Assembly: GCA_037447655.1 (NCBI GenBank)
Contig: JBBHKE010002288.1
Location: 62,001 to 126,000 of the forward strand
Source: Zygnema cylindricum
Taxonomy: Eukaryota > Streptophyta > Zygnematophyceae > Zygnematales > Zygnemataceae
Direction: 5' to 3'
Length of the DNA: 64,000 bases
Made by a program: the position numbers and the translations under genes. The notes beneath the pieces are model-generated. The model was not told the origin of the DNA. It did not search any database and saw only the letters and a program-made list of their open reading frames with translations. Of the stretch, positions 22,690 through 34,037 are shown piece by piece. The first letter of the stretch is position 1; each line of letters starts with the position of its first letter.

Positions 22690-23062
22690 TAGATGTAGAC
22701 GCGGGTGTAATTTGTGACGGTTGTAGACGACTACAAAAATCGCGACGGTTGATGACGTGTACAAAATAGTGACAGTTGTAGACGTCTAGCTACTTGTGAC
22801 ATTGTAGATGTTTAGGATTTGCGACATTTTGATGTCACGCTCAAAATATGACAGCGTCAACGTCACAAATTCAAAATTTTTCCGCCATGGTTTCCCAATA
22901 ATGATTTTTTTGTCCTTTCTCACTCTATTTGCCATCAAAATACGCCCCAAATATAATAAAAATAAATCGTTTTTAGAGATCTTTCCTTTGATACCATTAT
23001 TTACGTTTTTCATTGCAGTAATTGTGAGATAAAGGCGGTAGTGGGAGCGAGAGAAAAAGAGG
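22690..23062. mobile_element. Inverted fragment of a TTA-type element
   Basis: Matches, in reverse, the interior of the elements at 50998-52734 and 54638-55629. Shared words include the ccgccatggttt(c/t)cc region, tgacagcgtcaacgtcac, and the gtgagataaaggcg...gagcgagag stretch. It also has repeated gtgacggttgtagacg units at its left. It is cut off at about 23062 by copia A sequence. Confidence 0.6.
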
Positions 23063-23140
23063 CAGTGCCTTCCCCTAAGTTGATTTATTGCAGAGAAAAC
23101 CGTGGATTAAAATTGAAAAGTGATTAGGAATTAAGGGGAG
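23063..23140 (+). pseudogene. 3' tail of copia A pol fragment
   Basis: Encodes the end of an RNase H region (AVPSPKLIYCRENRGLKLKS then stop), followed by the polypurine tract ttaaggggag and directly by an LTR. It matches the minus-strand tail at 26947-27024. The rest of this copy is missing upstream. Confidence 0.85.
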
Positions 23141-24031
23141 TGTTGAAAAGAGGTAATTAATAGTTCACTTCCCTATTTTAGTTTTGTTTTAAAGAAAGAG
23201 AGTAAGGATCAAAGGCGCGCCATGGCTGCCGCCATATTTACAAAGTGGCAGTTTTTGCAGTTAAGGGTATTTTGGCTAAAATGATGCCTAAGTCTAGATT
23301 TGGACCTGTGACCTCCAGATTCTTTATAGTCTAACGCCTTAACAATTAAGGCGTTACGAAACGATACACCTGACGGGTTTCATAAATATATAAACATTAA
23401 CGAAACAGCTAATTAACAGCAGACTAACCAAATGGAGCAATTTCTGCATGTACGCGAATCTGAACCGTGTAAAATATGTTTTGATCGGACGGTCGGCATT
23501 ATAGCCGCCACGCGAAGTGAGATTTTTGGCGGCATACGGAGATAGCGCCACGCGGTGCCACGTGGTGCCACATTATTTGATACCGGAGAAGATGGGAGGA
23601 GGAACCATGGCTTCCGATTTGATAGGTGTCACCTTGTAGACCTTGTCGTACAATAGTCATACAATAAGTGCATCGCCCATTGTACCTTCTTGTACTATAT
23701 AGTGTTCCTATTGGACTAGGGTTTAGTAGTAGGTAGTCGCGAGTAGGCAGATCGAGACTTAGTAATATTTAGGTTTCTCTCTCTCTAAGAGAGCTTGTAA
23801 CTATAAAGGTCATCTTTGACCAGCCATAACTTACTACTCAAGGGAGCAAATTCAGTGATTCTTTTTGCGTTTGACTCAAGGGATTCTTGTCCTCACATGG
23901 GTGAGAGTTGTCAGAATATTTGTGTGCCTGGGCGGCGCTTATTCAGCGGGAAAGTAGAAGGGGCAAATATTATCCTAGAGGCTATACATAGGCTGCTCAT
24001 TCTGTGGGTCAATGGAGACCACAGAATTTCA
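23141..24031 (+). repeat. Copia A LTR, plus orientation, 891 bp
   Basis: Starts TGTTGAAAAG after a polypurine tract and ends ACAGAATTTCA. It is an inverted copy of 26056-26941, so the two LTRs form a large inverted repeat around the gypsy pol fragment. It carries a tRNA-like antisense segment (ccttaacaattaaggcg and nearby cagg-type B-box words). Confidence 0.85.
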
Positions 24032-24329
24032 CATATTATCCGTAGTTGTGGTAGCTGCGCTGGCTGCGCTTTCCGTACGGATCATAAAAATAGCCGCAAC
24101 TGCGTTGACTTAACTGCGTCGCAGCTGCTCCGTACCGGCGGCGCCTATTAAAACATTCTGTTTATTTTACATCGGATCGCTTCGCGATCTTCCGTCCATT
24201 TGTCATTGCTTGTTCACACCACTCAATGAGTCTTTTACGTAACTTTAATAAACAATCCATTTGCTCTCCCAATCCGTGAATCTATTCAAACCTCTATATT
24301 AAATCCAATTTGCAATTACGCACGAAACT
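24032..24329. other. Unassigned DNA between copia LTR and gypsy pol
   Basis: Includes a GC-rich gtggtagctgcgctggctgc stretch at about 24045-24150 and AT-rich sequence after it. It may contain decayed gypsy integrase sequence, but I cannot align it. No gene. Confidence 0.4.
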
Positions 24330-26055
24330 GACTTTTCAAAACAACATTCCCATGGTCTTTCATGGATATCTAATGGTTTTAAGAGACCTCTAGGTTTTGG
24401 CTACTAGGTTTACTCTGTTGGCAAGGGACACAACTTTCCACCTGTTTCGACACCTCTTTTGCCATCCCGGGTCAAAGCAATATACTCTGCAATGAACTAA
24501 GAGTTTTATTTTGACCTAGATGTCCTAAATGCTTACGAGCTTCCCGTAAAATTTGTTTTCTCAAGTCTCCCACTTCAAGAATGCATAATCTATCCCCAAT
24601 TTTTAAATACAGTAATCCATCCTCTAGTCTAAAGTTTTTGACATGCCTCTCATTCAATGGGTCAAAATCCCCTCCCGAAATATTCTTGCAAATCACAACA
24701 AAATAAGGATCTTTATCACAACCATTTCTAACTGTATCTAAAAACAATTCATTTTGAACCATTACACTTATTCCAAAACATCTACTTAAAGGATCTGCGA
24801 CTACATTTGTCTTCCTAGGAATATGTTTGACATTAAATTTGAAATATGCTAGTTTTTGCATCCACTTAACCTGTCTGCCAGTCATAATCTGCGCATCATT
24901 TAATCTCTGTATATAAGAGAGTGCTTTATTATCATTGTGAACAGTAAATTTTTTATTATGCAAATAACAAAGCCATTTCACCAATGCATGTACAATTGCA
25001 AGTAATTCATTTTCCTGTACTGTATAGTTCTTTTCAGCATCATTGAATTTTCTGGACTCAAAAACAATAGGATGAAAGTGTTTGCCGACTTTTTGACTTA
25101 TGACTGCACCTAGACCTTTATCAGATGCATATGTAGTGATCAAAACTTCAAATTCCCCGGCAGGGTCAAGATACACCAGTGTAGGGGCAGAGGTCAACTT
25201 CCCTTTTAATTCCTCGAATGCTCTCTCTTGATAAGCTCCCCACACAATCGTCTCCTTCTCCATAAGTAAATCCGTCAAAGGTGCGGCGATCATACTGAAG
25301 TTTTTGATAAATTTCCTGTAATAAGTGACCAATCCCAAAAACGATCTACCTTCTGTGACATTAGTAGGTTGTTTCCAATTTTGGATTGCTAAAATTTTGG
25401 ATGGATCTGTTTTAACACCTTCTCCACTAACTATATGCCATAAAAATAATTGTTCACTTTTAAGAAAACTAGATTTTGACAATTTTCCATATAATTTTTT
25501 TTCTCTTAACCTTTCCAACACTCTTTTTAAATGGATTACATGTTGTTCTTTAGATTCACTGTAAACTAAAATATCATCTATAAACACTTGGACAAACTCA
25601 TCTATGTAATCTGAAAAGGTTTGGTTCATTAATCTTTCGTAAGTAGCCGGTCCATTCGTTAAGCCGAATGGCATCACTATCCTAGTCCTGAAAGCAGTTT
25701 TATCAACATCCTCGATTCTAATTCGCACCTGATTAAAGCCACTACGCAGATCAATCAACGCAAATACTTTAGCACCTTTTAAACGATCTATCAAGTTAGA
25801 AATAAAAAGTAATGGATACTTGCCCGTCACCGTAATCTTGTTCAGACTACAATGGTCGACACACATTTTCAACGTTCCGTCCTTCTGTTTGACGAAGAGA
25901 ACAGGTGCTCCTTAAGGTGATTTGGTGGGCTGAATATGCCGTTACTCCAAAAGCTCCTTGATATGTTTCTTTAACTCCTCCTGCTCAAAGAAAATGTGCT
26001 TATTAATTCTTGTGATAGGAGGGTTACATTCAGGTTTAAGGTTAATAACATGTTT
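24330..26055 (-). pseudogene. Ty3/gypsy reverse transcriptase-RNase H-integrase fragment
   Basis: The frame begins inside the RT N-terminus (HVINLKPECNPPITRINK near 26050) with stop codons at about 25937 and 25913, then runs open as 466 aa (25872-24472). RT has the FIDDILVYS active-site box. RNase H reads LITTYASDKG where gypsy elements normally have a TDAS core, so a catalytic Asp is replaced by Tyr. The integrase zinc-binding part (HLGHLGQNKT...CVPCQQSK) follows after a stop and frameshift and ends near the usual PWE at about 24335. The order RT-RNase H-integrase identifies Ty3/gypsy. It has no integrase core, protease or 3' LTR and cannot be functional. Its gag lies at 37474-38009, separated by the copia insertion. 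Confidence 0.88.
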
Positions 26056-26941
26056 AAATTCTGTGGTCTCCATTGACCCACAGAATGAACAGCCTATGTA
26101 TAGCCTCTGGGATAATATTTGCCCCTTCTACTTTCCCGCTGAATAAGCGCCGCCCAGGCACACAAATATTTTGACCACTCTCACCCATGTGAGGACAAGA
26201 ATCCCTTGAGTCAAACGCAAAAAGAATCACTGAATTTGCTCCCCTGAGTAGTAAGTTATGGCTGGTCAAAGATGACCTTTATAGTTACAAGCTCTCTTAA
26301 AGAGAGAGGTACCTAAATATTACTAAGTCTCGATCTGCCTACTCGCGACTACCTACTACTAAACCCTAGTCCAATAGGAACACTATATAGTACAAGAAGG
26401 TACAATAGGCGATGCACTTATTGTACGACCATTGTACGACAAGGTCGACAAGGTGACACCTATCAAATCGGAAGCCATGGTTCCTCCTCCCATCTTCTCC
26501 AGTATCAAATAATGTGGCACCACGTGGCACCGCGTGGCGCTATCTCCGTATGCCCCCAAAAAGCTCACTTCGCGTGGCGGCTATAATGCCGACCGTCCGA
26601 TCAAAACATATTTTACACGGTTCAGATTCGCGTACATGCAGAAATTGCTCCATTTGGTTAGTCTGCTGTTAATTAGCTGTTTTGTTAATGTTTATATATT
26701 TATGAAACCCGTCACGTGTATCGTTTCGTAACGCCTTAATGGTTAAGGCGTTAGGCTATAGAGAATCAGTGGTCACAGGTTCAAATCTAGACTTAGGCAT
26801 CACTTTAGTAAAATACCCTTTACTTCAAAAACTGCCACTTTCTAAATATGGCTGCAGCTATGGCACGCCTTTGATCCTCACTCTCTTTCTTTAAAGCAAA
26901 ACTAAAAAGGGAAGTGAATTACTAATTACCTCTTTTTAACA
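26056..26941 (-). repeat. Copia A 3' LTR, minus orientation
   Basis: Read on the minus strand, it starts TGTTAAAAAGAGG after polypurine TTAAGGGGAG (26951-26942). It ends ACAGAATTT, lacking the final CA of the copy at 23141-24031. The last six bases, GAATTT, are shared with the gypsy sequence that follows (GAATTTAAACATG), a microhomology junction. Confidence 0.85.
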
Positions 26942-28644
26942 CTCCCCTTAATTCCTAGTCACTTTTCAATTTTAATCCACAGTTTTCTCTGCAATAAATC
27001 AACTTAGGGGAAGGCACTGCTTTTGTCATCATGTCTGCAATCATTTCTCTATCAGTTTTATGAACCAGTTTAATAATTCTTTTTTCTACCTTCTCTTTGA
27101 CAAAGCTTAGTCTAATATCCATACGCTTAGCTTTGAAGTGATGTTTCGGATTAGCTGCAATAGAGATAGCAGCTTGATTATCACAAAAAACATTTTGAGT
27201 TCCAGACTTCATGAACCCAAGTTCTTAAAGAAGAGAATTAACCCACATTAATTCTTTGGTGGCAGCACAAGAAGCCATGTATTCAGTCTTGATAGTGGAC
27301 TGAGCAACTACTTTTTTTTGTTTGCTACTACAACAACATGCACCGGATCCAATTTGCAAAACATATCCAGCCGTACACCTCCTTAAAGGCACATCTCCAT
27401 AACTGGCATCATTCCAAGTGGTGATGTCAGTGTGCTCCCCTCCCAAATACAACCATAATTCCCTTGTCCCCACCAGATACCTCATCACCCTTTTGGCATC
27501 CTTCCAGTCTCTCTTTCTTGGTTCATTTATATTTCTACTTAGGACACCTACAACTGCAGCTATATCCGGACGGGTACAATTCATAAAATAAATTAAACTA
27601 CCTACAATCTGCCGATAAGGGATATTTTCCATAAATTTTCTTTCTATCTCATCCATCTCATTATTAATAATCAATATTCCTCCATTTTCACTCCCCTCAC
27701 TCACTTTCTTCAAATCCATGGGAGTAGTACATCCGTTTGCTTTCTCCATTTGAAATTTTATTAGTTTGCAAACTTTGTTTTCTTCCCCACTTTCCACGAA
27801 TCCTTCCGGTTGCCTCATGAAAATTTCTTCTTCCAACTCTCCGTGCAAAAAGGCCGTTTTAATATCCATCTGGTGGATTTCCATATCCTCCGCTGCGGCT
27901 ATACTTAAAAGGATTCTAACAGAAGGAAATCTGACTACAGATGCAAAGGTTTCTTCGTAGTCTATCCCCTCTTTTTGTGTATAACCTTTTGCAACTAACC
28001 TAGCTTTGTACCTCTCAATAGTATTATCCGGGTTTAATTTAAGTTTAAACACCCACTTACATCCGATCGGTTTTCGTTCCGGTGGACAATCTACCAACTC
28101 CCATGTATTGGCTTCCATGATAGAGGCCATTTCTTCATTTATAGCTGTGATCCATCGGCTACTTTCTGGAGTGTTTATGGCCTCTAAGTATGTTTGAGGT
28201 TCATCTGGGTGAGACATCTTTGTGAGTTGGTTATTTACTTGTCTTTCTTGAAGTCGTTTACTACTTCTTCTTCCCCCTTCAAAATCGGACGCCGGTATGG
28301 AAGGCATCCTTGGGTTTCGTTTTGGGAGATTTTTAGCTTCCCTATCTTCCAATTCCGGTGTCTCATCAAGTTCCTCATCGGTTTCCACTTCGTATTGTGG
28401 CGTTGCCTCGGATGTTGTCCTTTCCTCCTTCTCCTTTGGTAGATCTGTAGATTTTTCTTTTTCTCCCTCTTCCTTCTCTTCATTTTCAAAGTCAAAGTCA
28501 TAAAACTGATCCGTTTCAAATCTGATTTTGACTTCCTTATTATATTTGAATGGATCAATGGACTTCTCTTCATTCATCACCACTATGTGTTTTACCAAAA
28601 TTATATCTCTCTTTTTCAAGTCATACACTCGGTATCCTTTTGTG
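26942..28644 (-). pseudogene. Copia A pol, RT-RNase H part, defective
   Basis: Minus-strand reading: 28628-27225 covers the end of integrase (YDLKKRDIILVKHIVVMNEE), an acidic linker, RT start (IGCKWVFKLKLNPDNTIERY), DIKTAF and RNase H (CTAGYVLQIGSGACC). Then comes an in-frame TAA and the final segment 27212-26955. Compared with copia B, about 112 residues are missing in frame after KVCKLIK, including the YVDD box, so RT is dead. The KTEY box replaces EAEY in RNase H. Copia B interrupts this element: the protein resumes on the far side at 35090. Confidence 0.9.
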
Positions 28645-28649
28645 CTCTC
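28645..28649. other. Copia B target-site duplication (left)
   Basis: CTCTC on the plus strand (GAGAG on the element strand), repeated at 35085-35089. A 5-bp duplication is typical of Ty1/copia integrase. Confidence 0.95.
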
Positions 28650-29696
28650 TGCAATTCTGTGTCCTCCATTGGATCACAGAATACCGCAAGCCTCTAGATA
28701 GTATTTAACTCACCCACTTTAAGCCACAACCACTGCTGCCCAAGAATGCAAACTGACAATTTGACTGCACCCCTGTGTAGCCTGGACTCCCCTGAGTCCG
28801 TAGAAAAAAGAATCACTGAAAACGGCCAACCAGGCGATAAGTTATAGGGTGGCAAAGATGCCAATTTATACAAACTCTCTGAGAGAGAGGACTATCTACC
28901 TAAATTTTCCTAAGTCCTAGTTTTTCCTAATTCCCTCTCACAGCTCCTATCTACTGCCTGTACGAACCAATCACAAAACTGTATAGTACTAGAAAGTACT
29001 ACTGCCGATGTACTTTCTGTACGGCCTCTGTACGACAAGGCCATAAGTGGACGCGTGTATACTTTCCACTCATCCGTACGTTCCTCGGAATTCCCGCGAC
29101 CGAATAATGTTTCCCCACGTGGCGCCAGGTGATGCCACGTCACTAAATGCCAAAGTGACCACTCCGGGATTTCGGCGATCATGTGCGCCGTTGGATTATA
29201 TGCGAAACGTAATCTTGGCCGGAATAAATACTTGCGCGATATTTGTTCCGATGTAGAAATAAAATGCGTGGTATCTGTTTTGAATTAGCGTCGTACGACG
29301 TACTTTATAAAACTGTATATATGTACGCCGTAAACAATTTTAGTTAAATGAACTTTATCCTTTCGAACTAAATATATATCTATCACATACCATAGCACTT
29401 AGCATTGGTCCTAGTCTATTAGGATAAAGCTGACGGCTACCGGTCAACTTGACAAACTGCAGGTACCGGGATCAAATCTCTGGTCCGTCAAGTATATTTT
29501 TAGTAACCTACTAAAAATAGCTGTCTGTTGAACTAAGGCAGCCATGGATCAACCTCTCTCTCTTTCCTTCAGTGACTACAGCAAGTATGGGGGCTAGAGA
29601 GCGGAGGTGGAGGCAAGCTGTCCGTCCTTTCCTTTTTCCTTTTATAAAAACATATTTAAACCTAGAAAATACTCTAGAAATCTATAAATTTCAACA
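28650..29696 (-). repeat. Copia B 3' LTR, 1047 bp
   Basis: Same length as the 5' LTR, with four differences seen. Contains several GTAC words (tagtactagaaagtactact) and, on the plus strand, a tRNA-like segment near 29400-29500 with a B-box-like gggatcaaatctc. Confidence 0.95.
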
Positions 29697-29714
29697 CTCC
29701 CCTTATTTTCTAGT

Positions 29715-31277
29715 CTAATTTAGTTTTTCTTTCAACCCGCATTTTTCCCGACAATATTTTAGTTTAGGAGAGGGCACAGGTTTGGTCATCATGTCAGCCA
29801 CCATTTCTTCATCAGGTCTATACACAAGATTTAGAATTTTATTTTCAACTTTTTCTCTTACGAAGCTTAATCTTATGTCCATATGTTTTGCTTTGAAATG
29901 GTGTTTTGGATTGGCTGCAATTGCAATTGCAGCTAATTTATCGCAAAAGATTTCATGCACTCCCTCCTTCATAAATCCCAGTTCTTGTAACAATGATTTC
30001 ACCCACATTAGTTCTTTTACAGCAGAACACGACGCCATATACTCAGCCTCCATAGTAGACTGAGCAACCACCTTTTGTTGCTTACTGCTCCAACAGCAAG
30101 CACCTTCCCCCACATACAAAACATATCCAGAAGTGCATCTTCTCATAGGTGCATCCCCATAACTGGCGTCACTCCAAGTGGTGATATCAGTATGCTCCCC
30201 TCCCAAATGCAACCATAACTCTCTAGTTCCCACCAGATATCTCATGACTCTCTTGGCTGCCTCCCAATCTCTCTTCCTAGGATCATTAAGACTCCTACTG
30301 AGTACTCCAACTGCTGCCGCTATGTCCGGCCTGGTACAGTTCATAAAATAGATTAAGCTTCCTACGACCTGTCTATAAGGAATAGACTTCATGAACTCTC
30401 TCTCCTCTAGACTCATCTGATCGTCTAAGATCATCACTCCTCCTTCTACACTCCCATCACTTACTTTTTTCAAGTCCATGGGAGTGGTACAACTGTTAGC
30501 ATTTTCCATCTGGAATTTCTCAAGCATATTACCTATTGCTTCTTTCTGAGTAAGTCTGATAATCTTCTTCCCTCTATCTCTCTCCATTTGGATTCCCAAA
30601 ATATATTTTGCCTCCCCTAAATCCTTCATATCAAATCTGCCCCTAAGATCTTTCTTTAGCCTATTGATATTATCTAAAGACTTACTTAACACAAGCAGGT
30701 CATCCACATAAATTGCAATAAAAATGACACCATTCTCATCTTCAAACATATAGATAGAATGGTCAGAGCTGATCCGGATGTATCCCAGATCGGTGAGAAA
30801 CTCATCTAGTTTCTTATTCCACTGTCGGGGAGCCTGTTTCAGTCCATATAAGGACTTTATGAGCCTGCACACTTTGCTCTCTTCTCCTTCTTCCACAAAC
30901 CCCTCGGGTTGCCTCATAAAAATTTCTTCCTCTAACTCACCATTAAGAAAAGCAGTCTTAATATCCATCTGGTGAATTTCCATGTCTTCCGCTGCGGCCA
31001 GACTGAGGAGAATCCTTACCGATGGGAACCGAACAACTGGAGCAAAGGTCTCCTCGTAGTCAATCCCCTCTTTTTGGGTGAACCCCTTTGCTACCAATCG
31101 AGCCTTATACCTCTCAATTGTATTATCTGGGTTCAGTTTTAGTTTAAATACCCATTTACATCCAATAGGTTTTCTGTCTGGGGGGCAATCCGCTAGTTCC
31201 CAAGTATTTGCTTCCATGATAGAAGCCATCTCATCATTTATGGCTCTAATCCATCTTTCTTTCTCTGGACTATTCAC
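29715..31277 (-). CDS. Copia B pol, reverse transcriptase-RNase H part
   Basis: Open for 520 aa. RT begins around CKWVFKLKLNPDNTIERYKA (residue 40). The first catalytic Asp is in MDIKTAF (105) and the catalytic box YVDD is at about 190-193. RNase H includes CTSGYVLYVGEGACCWSS and the MEAEYMA box. It ends CGLKEKLN just before the polypurine tract. All hallmark motifs are intact, so this half looks functional. Translation from gag would need to pass the TAG at 31349-31347. It is about 1.56 kb and closely related to the copia A version, which lacks the YVDD segment. Confidence 0.93.
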   Translation of the reverse strand: MNSPEKERWIRAINDEMASIMEANTWELADCPPDRKPIGCKWVFKLKLNPDNTIERYKARLVAKGFTQKEGIDYEETFAPVVRFPSVRILLSLAAAEDMEIHQMDIKTAFLNGELEEEIFMRQPEGFVEEGEESKVCRLIKSLYGLKQAPRQWNKKLDEFLTDLGYIRISSDHSIYMFEDENGVIFIAIYVDDLLVLSKSLDNINRLKKDLRGRFDMKDLGEAKYILGIQMERDRGKKIIRLTQKEAIGNMLEKFQMENANSCTTPMDLKKVSDGSVEGGVMILDDQMSLEEREFMKSIPYRQVVGSLIYFMNCTRPDIAAAVGVLSRSLNDPRKRDWEAAKRVMRYLVGTRELWLHLGGEHTDITTWSDASYGDAPMRRCTSGYVLYVGEGACCWSSKQQKVVAQSTMEAEYMASCSAVKELMWVKSLLQELGFMKEGVHEIFCDKLAAIAIAANPKHHFKAKHMDIRLSFVREKVENKILNLVYRPDEEMVADMMTKPVPSPKLKYCREKCGLKEKLN

Positions 31278-31346
31278 TGCCTCTAAGTAAGACTGAGGCT
31301 CATCTGGGTGAGATAGCTTAGTTACCTTATGAGCAGCTTGTTTTTC

Positions 31347-33497
31347 CTATATCCTTTTGTTGCTCCTCCTTCCTCCCTCAAACTCCGAAGCTGGAATGGA
31401 TGGAAGTCTTGGATTTCTTCTCACTGTCTCATCGACTCCCCTGTCCATAAAAACCGTATCTTGTCCCGCTTCTTCCATCTCTTCGAAGTCCATAGGAGTA
31501 TGTGAGGTTTCCGGTGAGTCTCGTGTATCTTCAATCTCCCCTGAATCTGTAATCACAGTTTCACTCATGTCTTTTTCGGGAACGACTGAGTTCTCCTCAC
31601 TTTCGGACTCAAATCTGATCCTTATCTTTTTTGTATATTTGAAGGGGTCAAATGACTTCCCTTCATCCATGACAACTAAGTGTTTGACCAGAATGATATC
31701 TTTCTTTGCTAAGTCATAGACTCTATATCCCTTAACATCCTCATCATATCCCACAAAGTATCCAGGTTTTCCTTTAGCATCTAGTTTCCAGTTTTTCCTA
31801 TCCGTGTCAAGACCGTAAACTTGGCTACCAAATACTTTAAGGTGTGAGATATCTGATTTCCTTCCAACCCATCTCTCATAAGGTGTCACTCCCTTTACAG
31901 CTGAGGTAAGGACTCTATTTTTAATATAGTTGGCACAGTTCATTGCCTCTGCCCAAAATCTCTTTCCTATTTTCTTGTCTGCCAACATACTACATGCACT
32001 ATCTCCTAGTGTTCTATTCAACCTCTCAGCTACCCCATTTTGTTCTGGGTTATATGGTACAGTTTTCTGGTGCTGCACTCCCTCATCTCTCAAATATTCC
32101 TCAAACTCGTTAGAGGTATATTCCCCCTCATTATCACTCCTTATCCTTTTAATGGGGGTTTCATGCAACTTCTCACTCCAAGCTTTATATTCTTTGAAGT
32201 AAGTTGATGCTTCAGACTTTGTTTTCAGAAAGTAGACTCTAGAGTATCTAGACCAGTCATCAGTTATTGTCATCATAAACCTCTTTCCTCCAACCGAAGG
32301 TACTTTTGCAGGCCCCCAAATATCTGTGTGGACTAGATCTAATACTTTTTCACCTCTATATGTGGCGGCTTTGGGAAAGGGAAGTCTGTGAGCCTTACCT
32401 TGAGCACAACCACTACAATCATCCATCATTTCATTATCCCCAAACTCAATGCCATCTACTACCCCAAGTTTTTTCATTTCCCTTAACCTATCAAAATGTA
32501 CATGTCCCAACCGCTTATGCCAAATCATCACCTTAGGAACACCAACATAGTAAGCATTCTTCTTTTCATTACTCAAGTTAAGCCTAAACATTCCTTGGCT
32601 ACCCTTATCTGCTGTGAAGTAAACTTCATCCCCATACTTAGCTGTAAAGACTCCCTTTCTGGTGAAGGTATCAAACTCTTTGTCATCTAACACAGACGTA
32701 GAGACAAGGTTTTTACTCAGCTGAGGAATGTAAAGTACATCTGAGAATGTAAGTATAGAAGTCTTACCCTCCACTAAGACTTTCAGATCTACTGATCCCA
32801 CTAGATCTGTAGTAACCACTCTCCCATCCCCATACTCTATCTCTACAGTAGGAATCTTTCTTAACTTAGTGAAGAGTTCTTTATCACGACACATATGCAT
32901 GGATGCACCTGAGTCGATGATCCATCCTTCCTGTGGAGCTTCCCGGATGGCTCCAAGGGCACACTTCTGCCTCCGAGGAATCTCCTTCTCCTCCAAACTC
33001 TCGTCAAGAAGAAGCTCCCCATCCTCCTCAGAGGACTCATCCTCGGTTTCTCCTGACACCTTTGTAACCACAAGTGCCTTTTTCTTCCCTCCGGAAGAAC
33101 CCCCTCCACGGTTCTCTTGGAGCCTCAGCTCTGATAGCTTGACACAATCTGCAATAAAGTGCCCCGGCTTTTTGCAATAATGACAAAGACCCTTTGGGGG
33201 CCTTTGTCCCCCTGAATGATCTCTTTCCCCTCTATAAGGTTTCTTCGGGTCCTTTCCCCATCGGTCCCCTCCTACTGCTAGAGCTTGAATGCTCTTTCCT
33301 CCTCTCCTAATCTCCATTGTGTTCTCCTGCACAAGTATCATCCTGACTACTGTGTTCCATTTCCATGAACTATCAGGCATTCCCTGTACTCGGTACACTA
33401 AGTTTTCGAACTCATTTGGTAATTTCATGATAAGGGTGTTAACTTTCATTTTCATTGTACCTATCCACCCGGCACTTTCCATTTTGTAAACAAACAA
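31347..33497 (-). pseudogene. Copia B gag C-terminus, zinc knuckle, protease, integrase
   Basis: 716 codons in one frame. It starts in the middle of gag (the gag start is in another frame, see 33461-34033). CCHC zinc knuckle at residues 105-118 (CHYCKKPGHFIADC). Aspartic protease WIIDSGASMHMC with DSG at 195-197. Integrase zinc-binding region HKRLGHVHFDRL...CSGCAQGKAHRLPF. The catalytic core includes DLVHTDIWGP, SDNEGEYTSNEFEEYL and the Glu in PEQNGVAERLNRTLG. The integrase C-terminus is KGYRVYDLAKKDIILVKHLV. It ends at a single TAG in the integrase-RT linker, after which the frame continues. Motifs are intact; the upstream frameshift and the terminal stop make the product partial. Confidence 0.9.
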
Positions 33498-34033
33498 GAA
33501 AGATCATTACAGTAATCTAACATCTTTCCTCCTTTGTAAGTGTAACTCAATAGCTTTTGCTCAGCCAACTGGAGCTCCTGAATAGTTCCAGCTCTATAAA
33601 TTTCCACCAAACTCACCCACAACTCCTCGGCCTTGTAAATGTGAAGATGAGGAGTGGCCAAACCTTGAGTGAGGTGCCTCAGAATGAAGTTCTTGGCAGC
33701 CATGTTTACATCCTCCCACATTTGACTATCGTTCTCCACGGTCTTCACGATTGCCGCTCCCGATACTGTGGCAATAGGAGTAAGGGGTGTCTCCTTCCCT
33801 TTCCCCTTTTCGGACACACTACTGTCCCCATCATCTGCCTCCTCCGCCGAGGCAGCCGTTGTTGCAAGAAACCTTACTCCTCCAAATCCTGGTGGAGTTC
33901 CTGAAGGTGGACGTTTCACTTGTCCACTGACGATACCCCAGTATCGTTTTTCACACAAAGCTCCCATCATCATGGCTTCCCAATAGATGAACCCAGATCC
34001 ATTGAAGGTGGGCACCCTAGAGGGTGGGCCCAT
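33461..34033 (-). pseudogene. Copia B gag N-terminal part
   Basis: The frame is open from 34057. Its first ATG (34057) lies in the last 20 bp of the LTR; the second, in frame, is the ATG of the PBS (34033). The protein from there starts MGPPSRVPTFNGSGFIYWEA, a typical copia gag (UBN2-like) start, with later SLVEIYRAGTIQELQLAEQK and KGGKMLDYCND. The frame goes wrong at about 33490. The correct continuation, MESAG..., lies in the neighbouring frame (33497 on), and copia A shows the intact reading ALFRELESAGNS. The shift is mid-gag, before the zinc knuckle, so it is a mutation and not a gag-pol frameshift signal. Confidence 0.85.
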
Positions 34034-34037
34034 AACC
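34023..34037 (-). promoter_or_regulatory. Copia B primer-binding site (half-tRNA type)
   Basis: Minus strand GGTTATGGGCCCACC directly after the 5' LTR end (TTGCA). It is complementary to the initiator tRNA-Met anticodon arm (GGGCCCAUAACC), not its 3' end. This is the priming mode known from Drosophila copia and Ty5, in which a tRNA-iMet half is the primer. The ATG opposite the CAU anticodon is in frame with gag. Confidence 0.88.

Noticed and set aside
28910-29256. Open frames duplicated at 34298-34644 that look like a conserved protein
   Set aside because: Both lie in the copia B LTRs, so the conservation is due to LTR identity and not to coding function.
33461-33497. Programmed frameshift between gag and pol of copia B
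   Set aside because: The shift lies in the middle of gag, before the zinc knuckle, and copia A reads through the same place in one frame, so it is a mutation.
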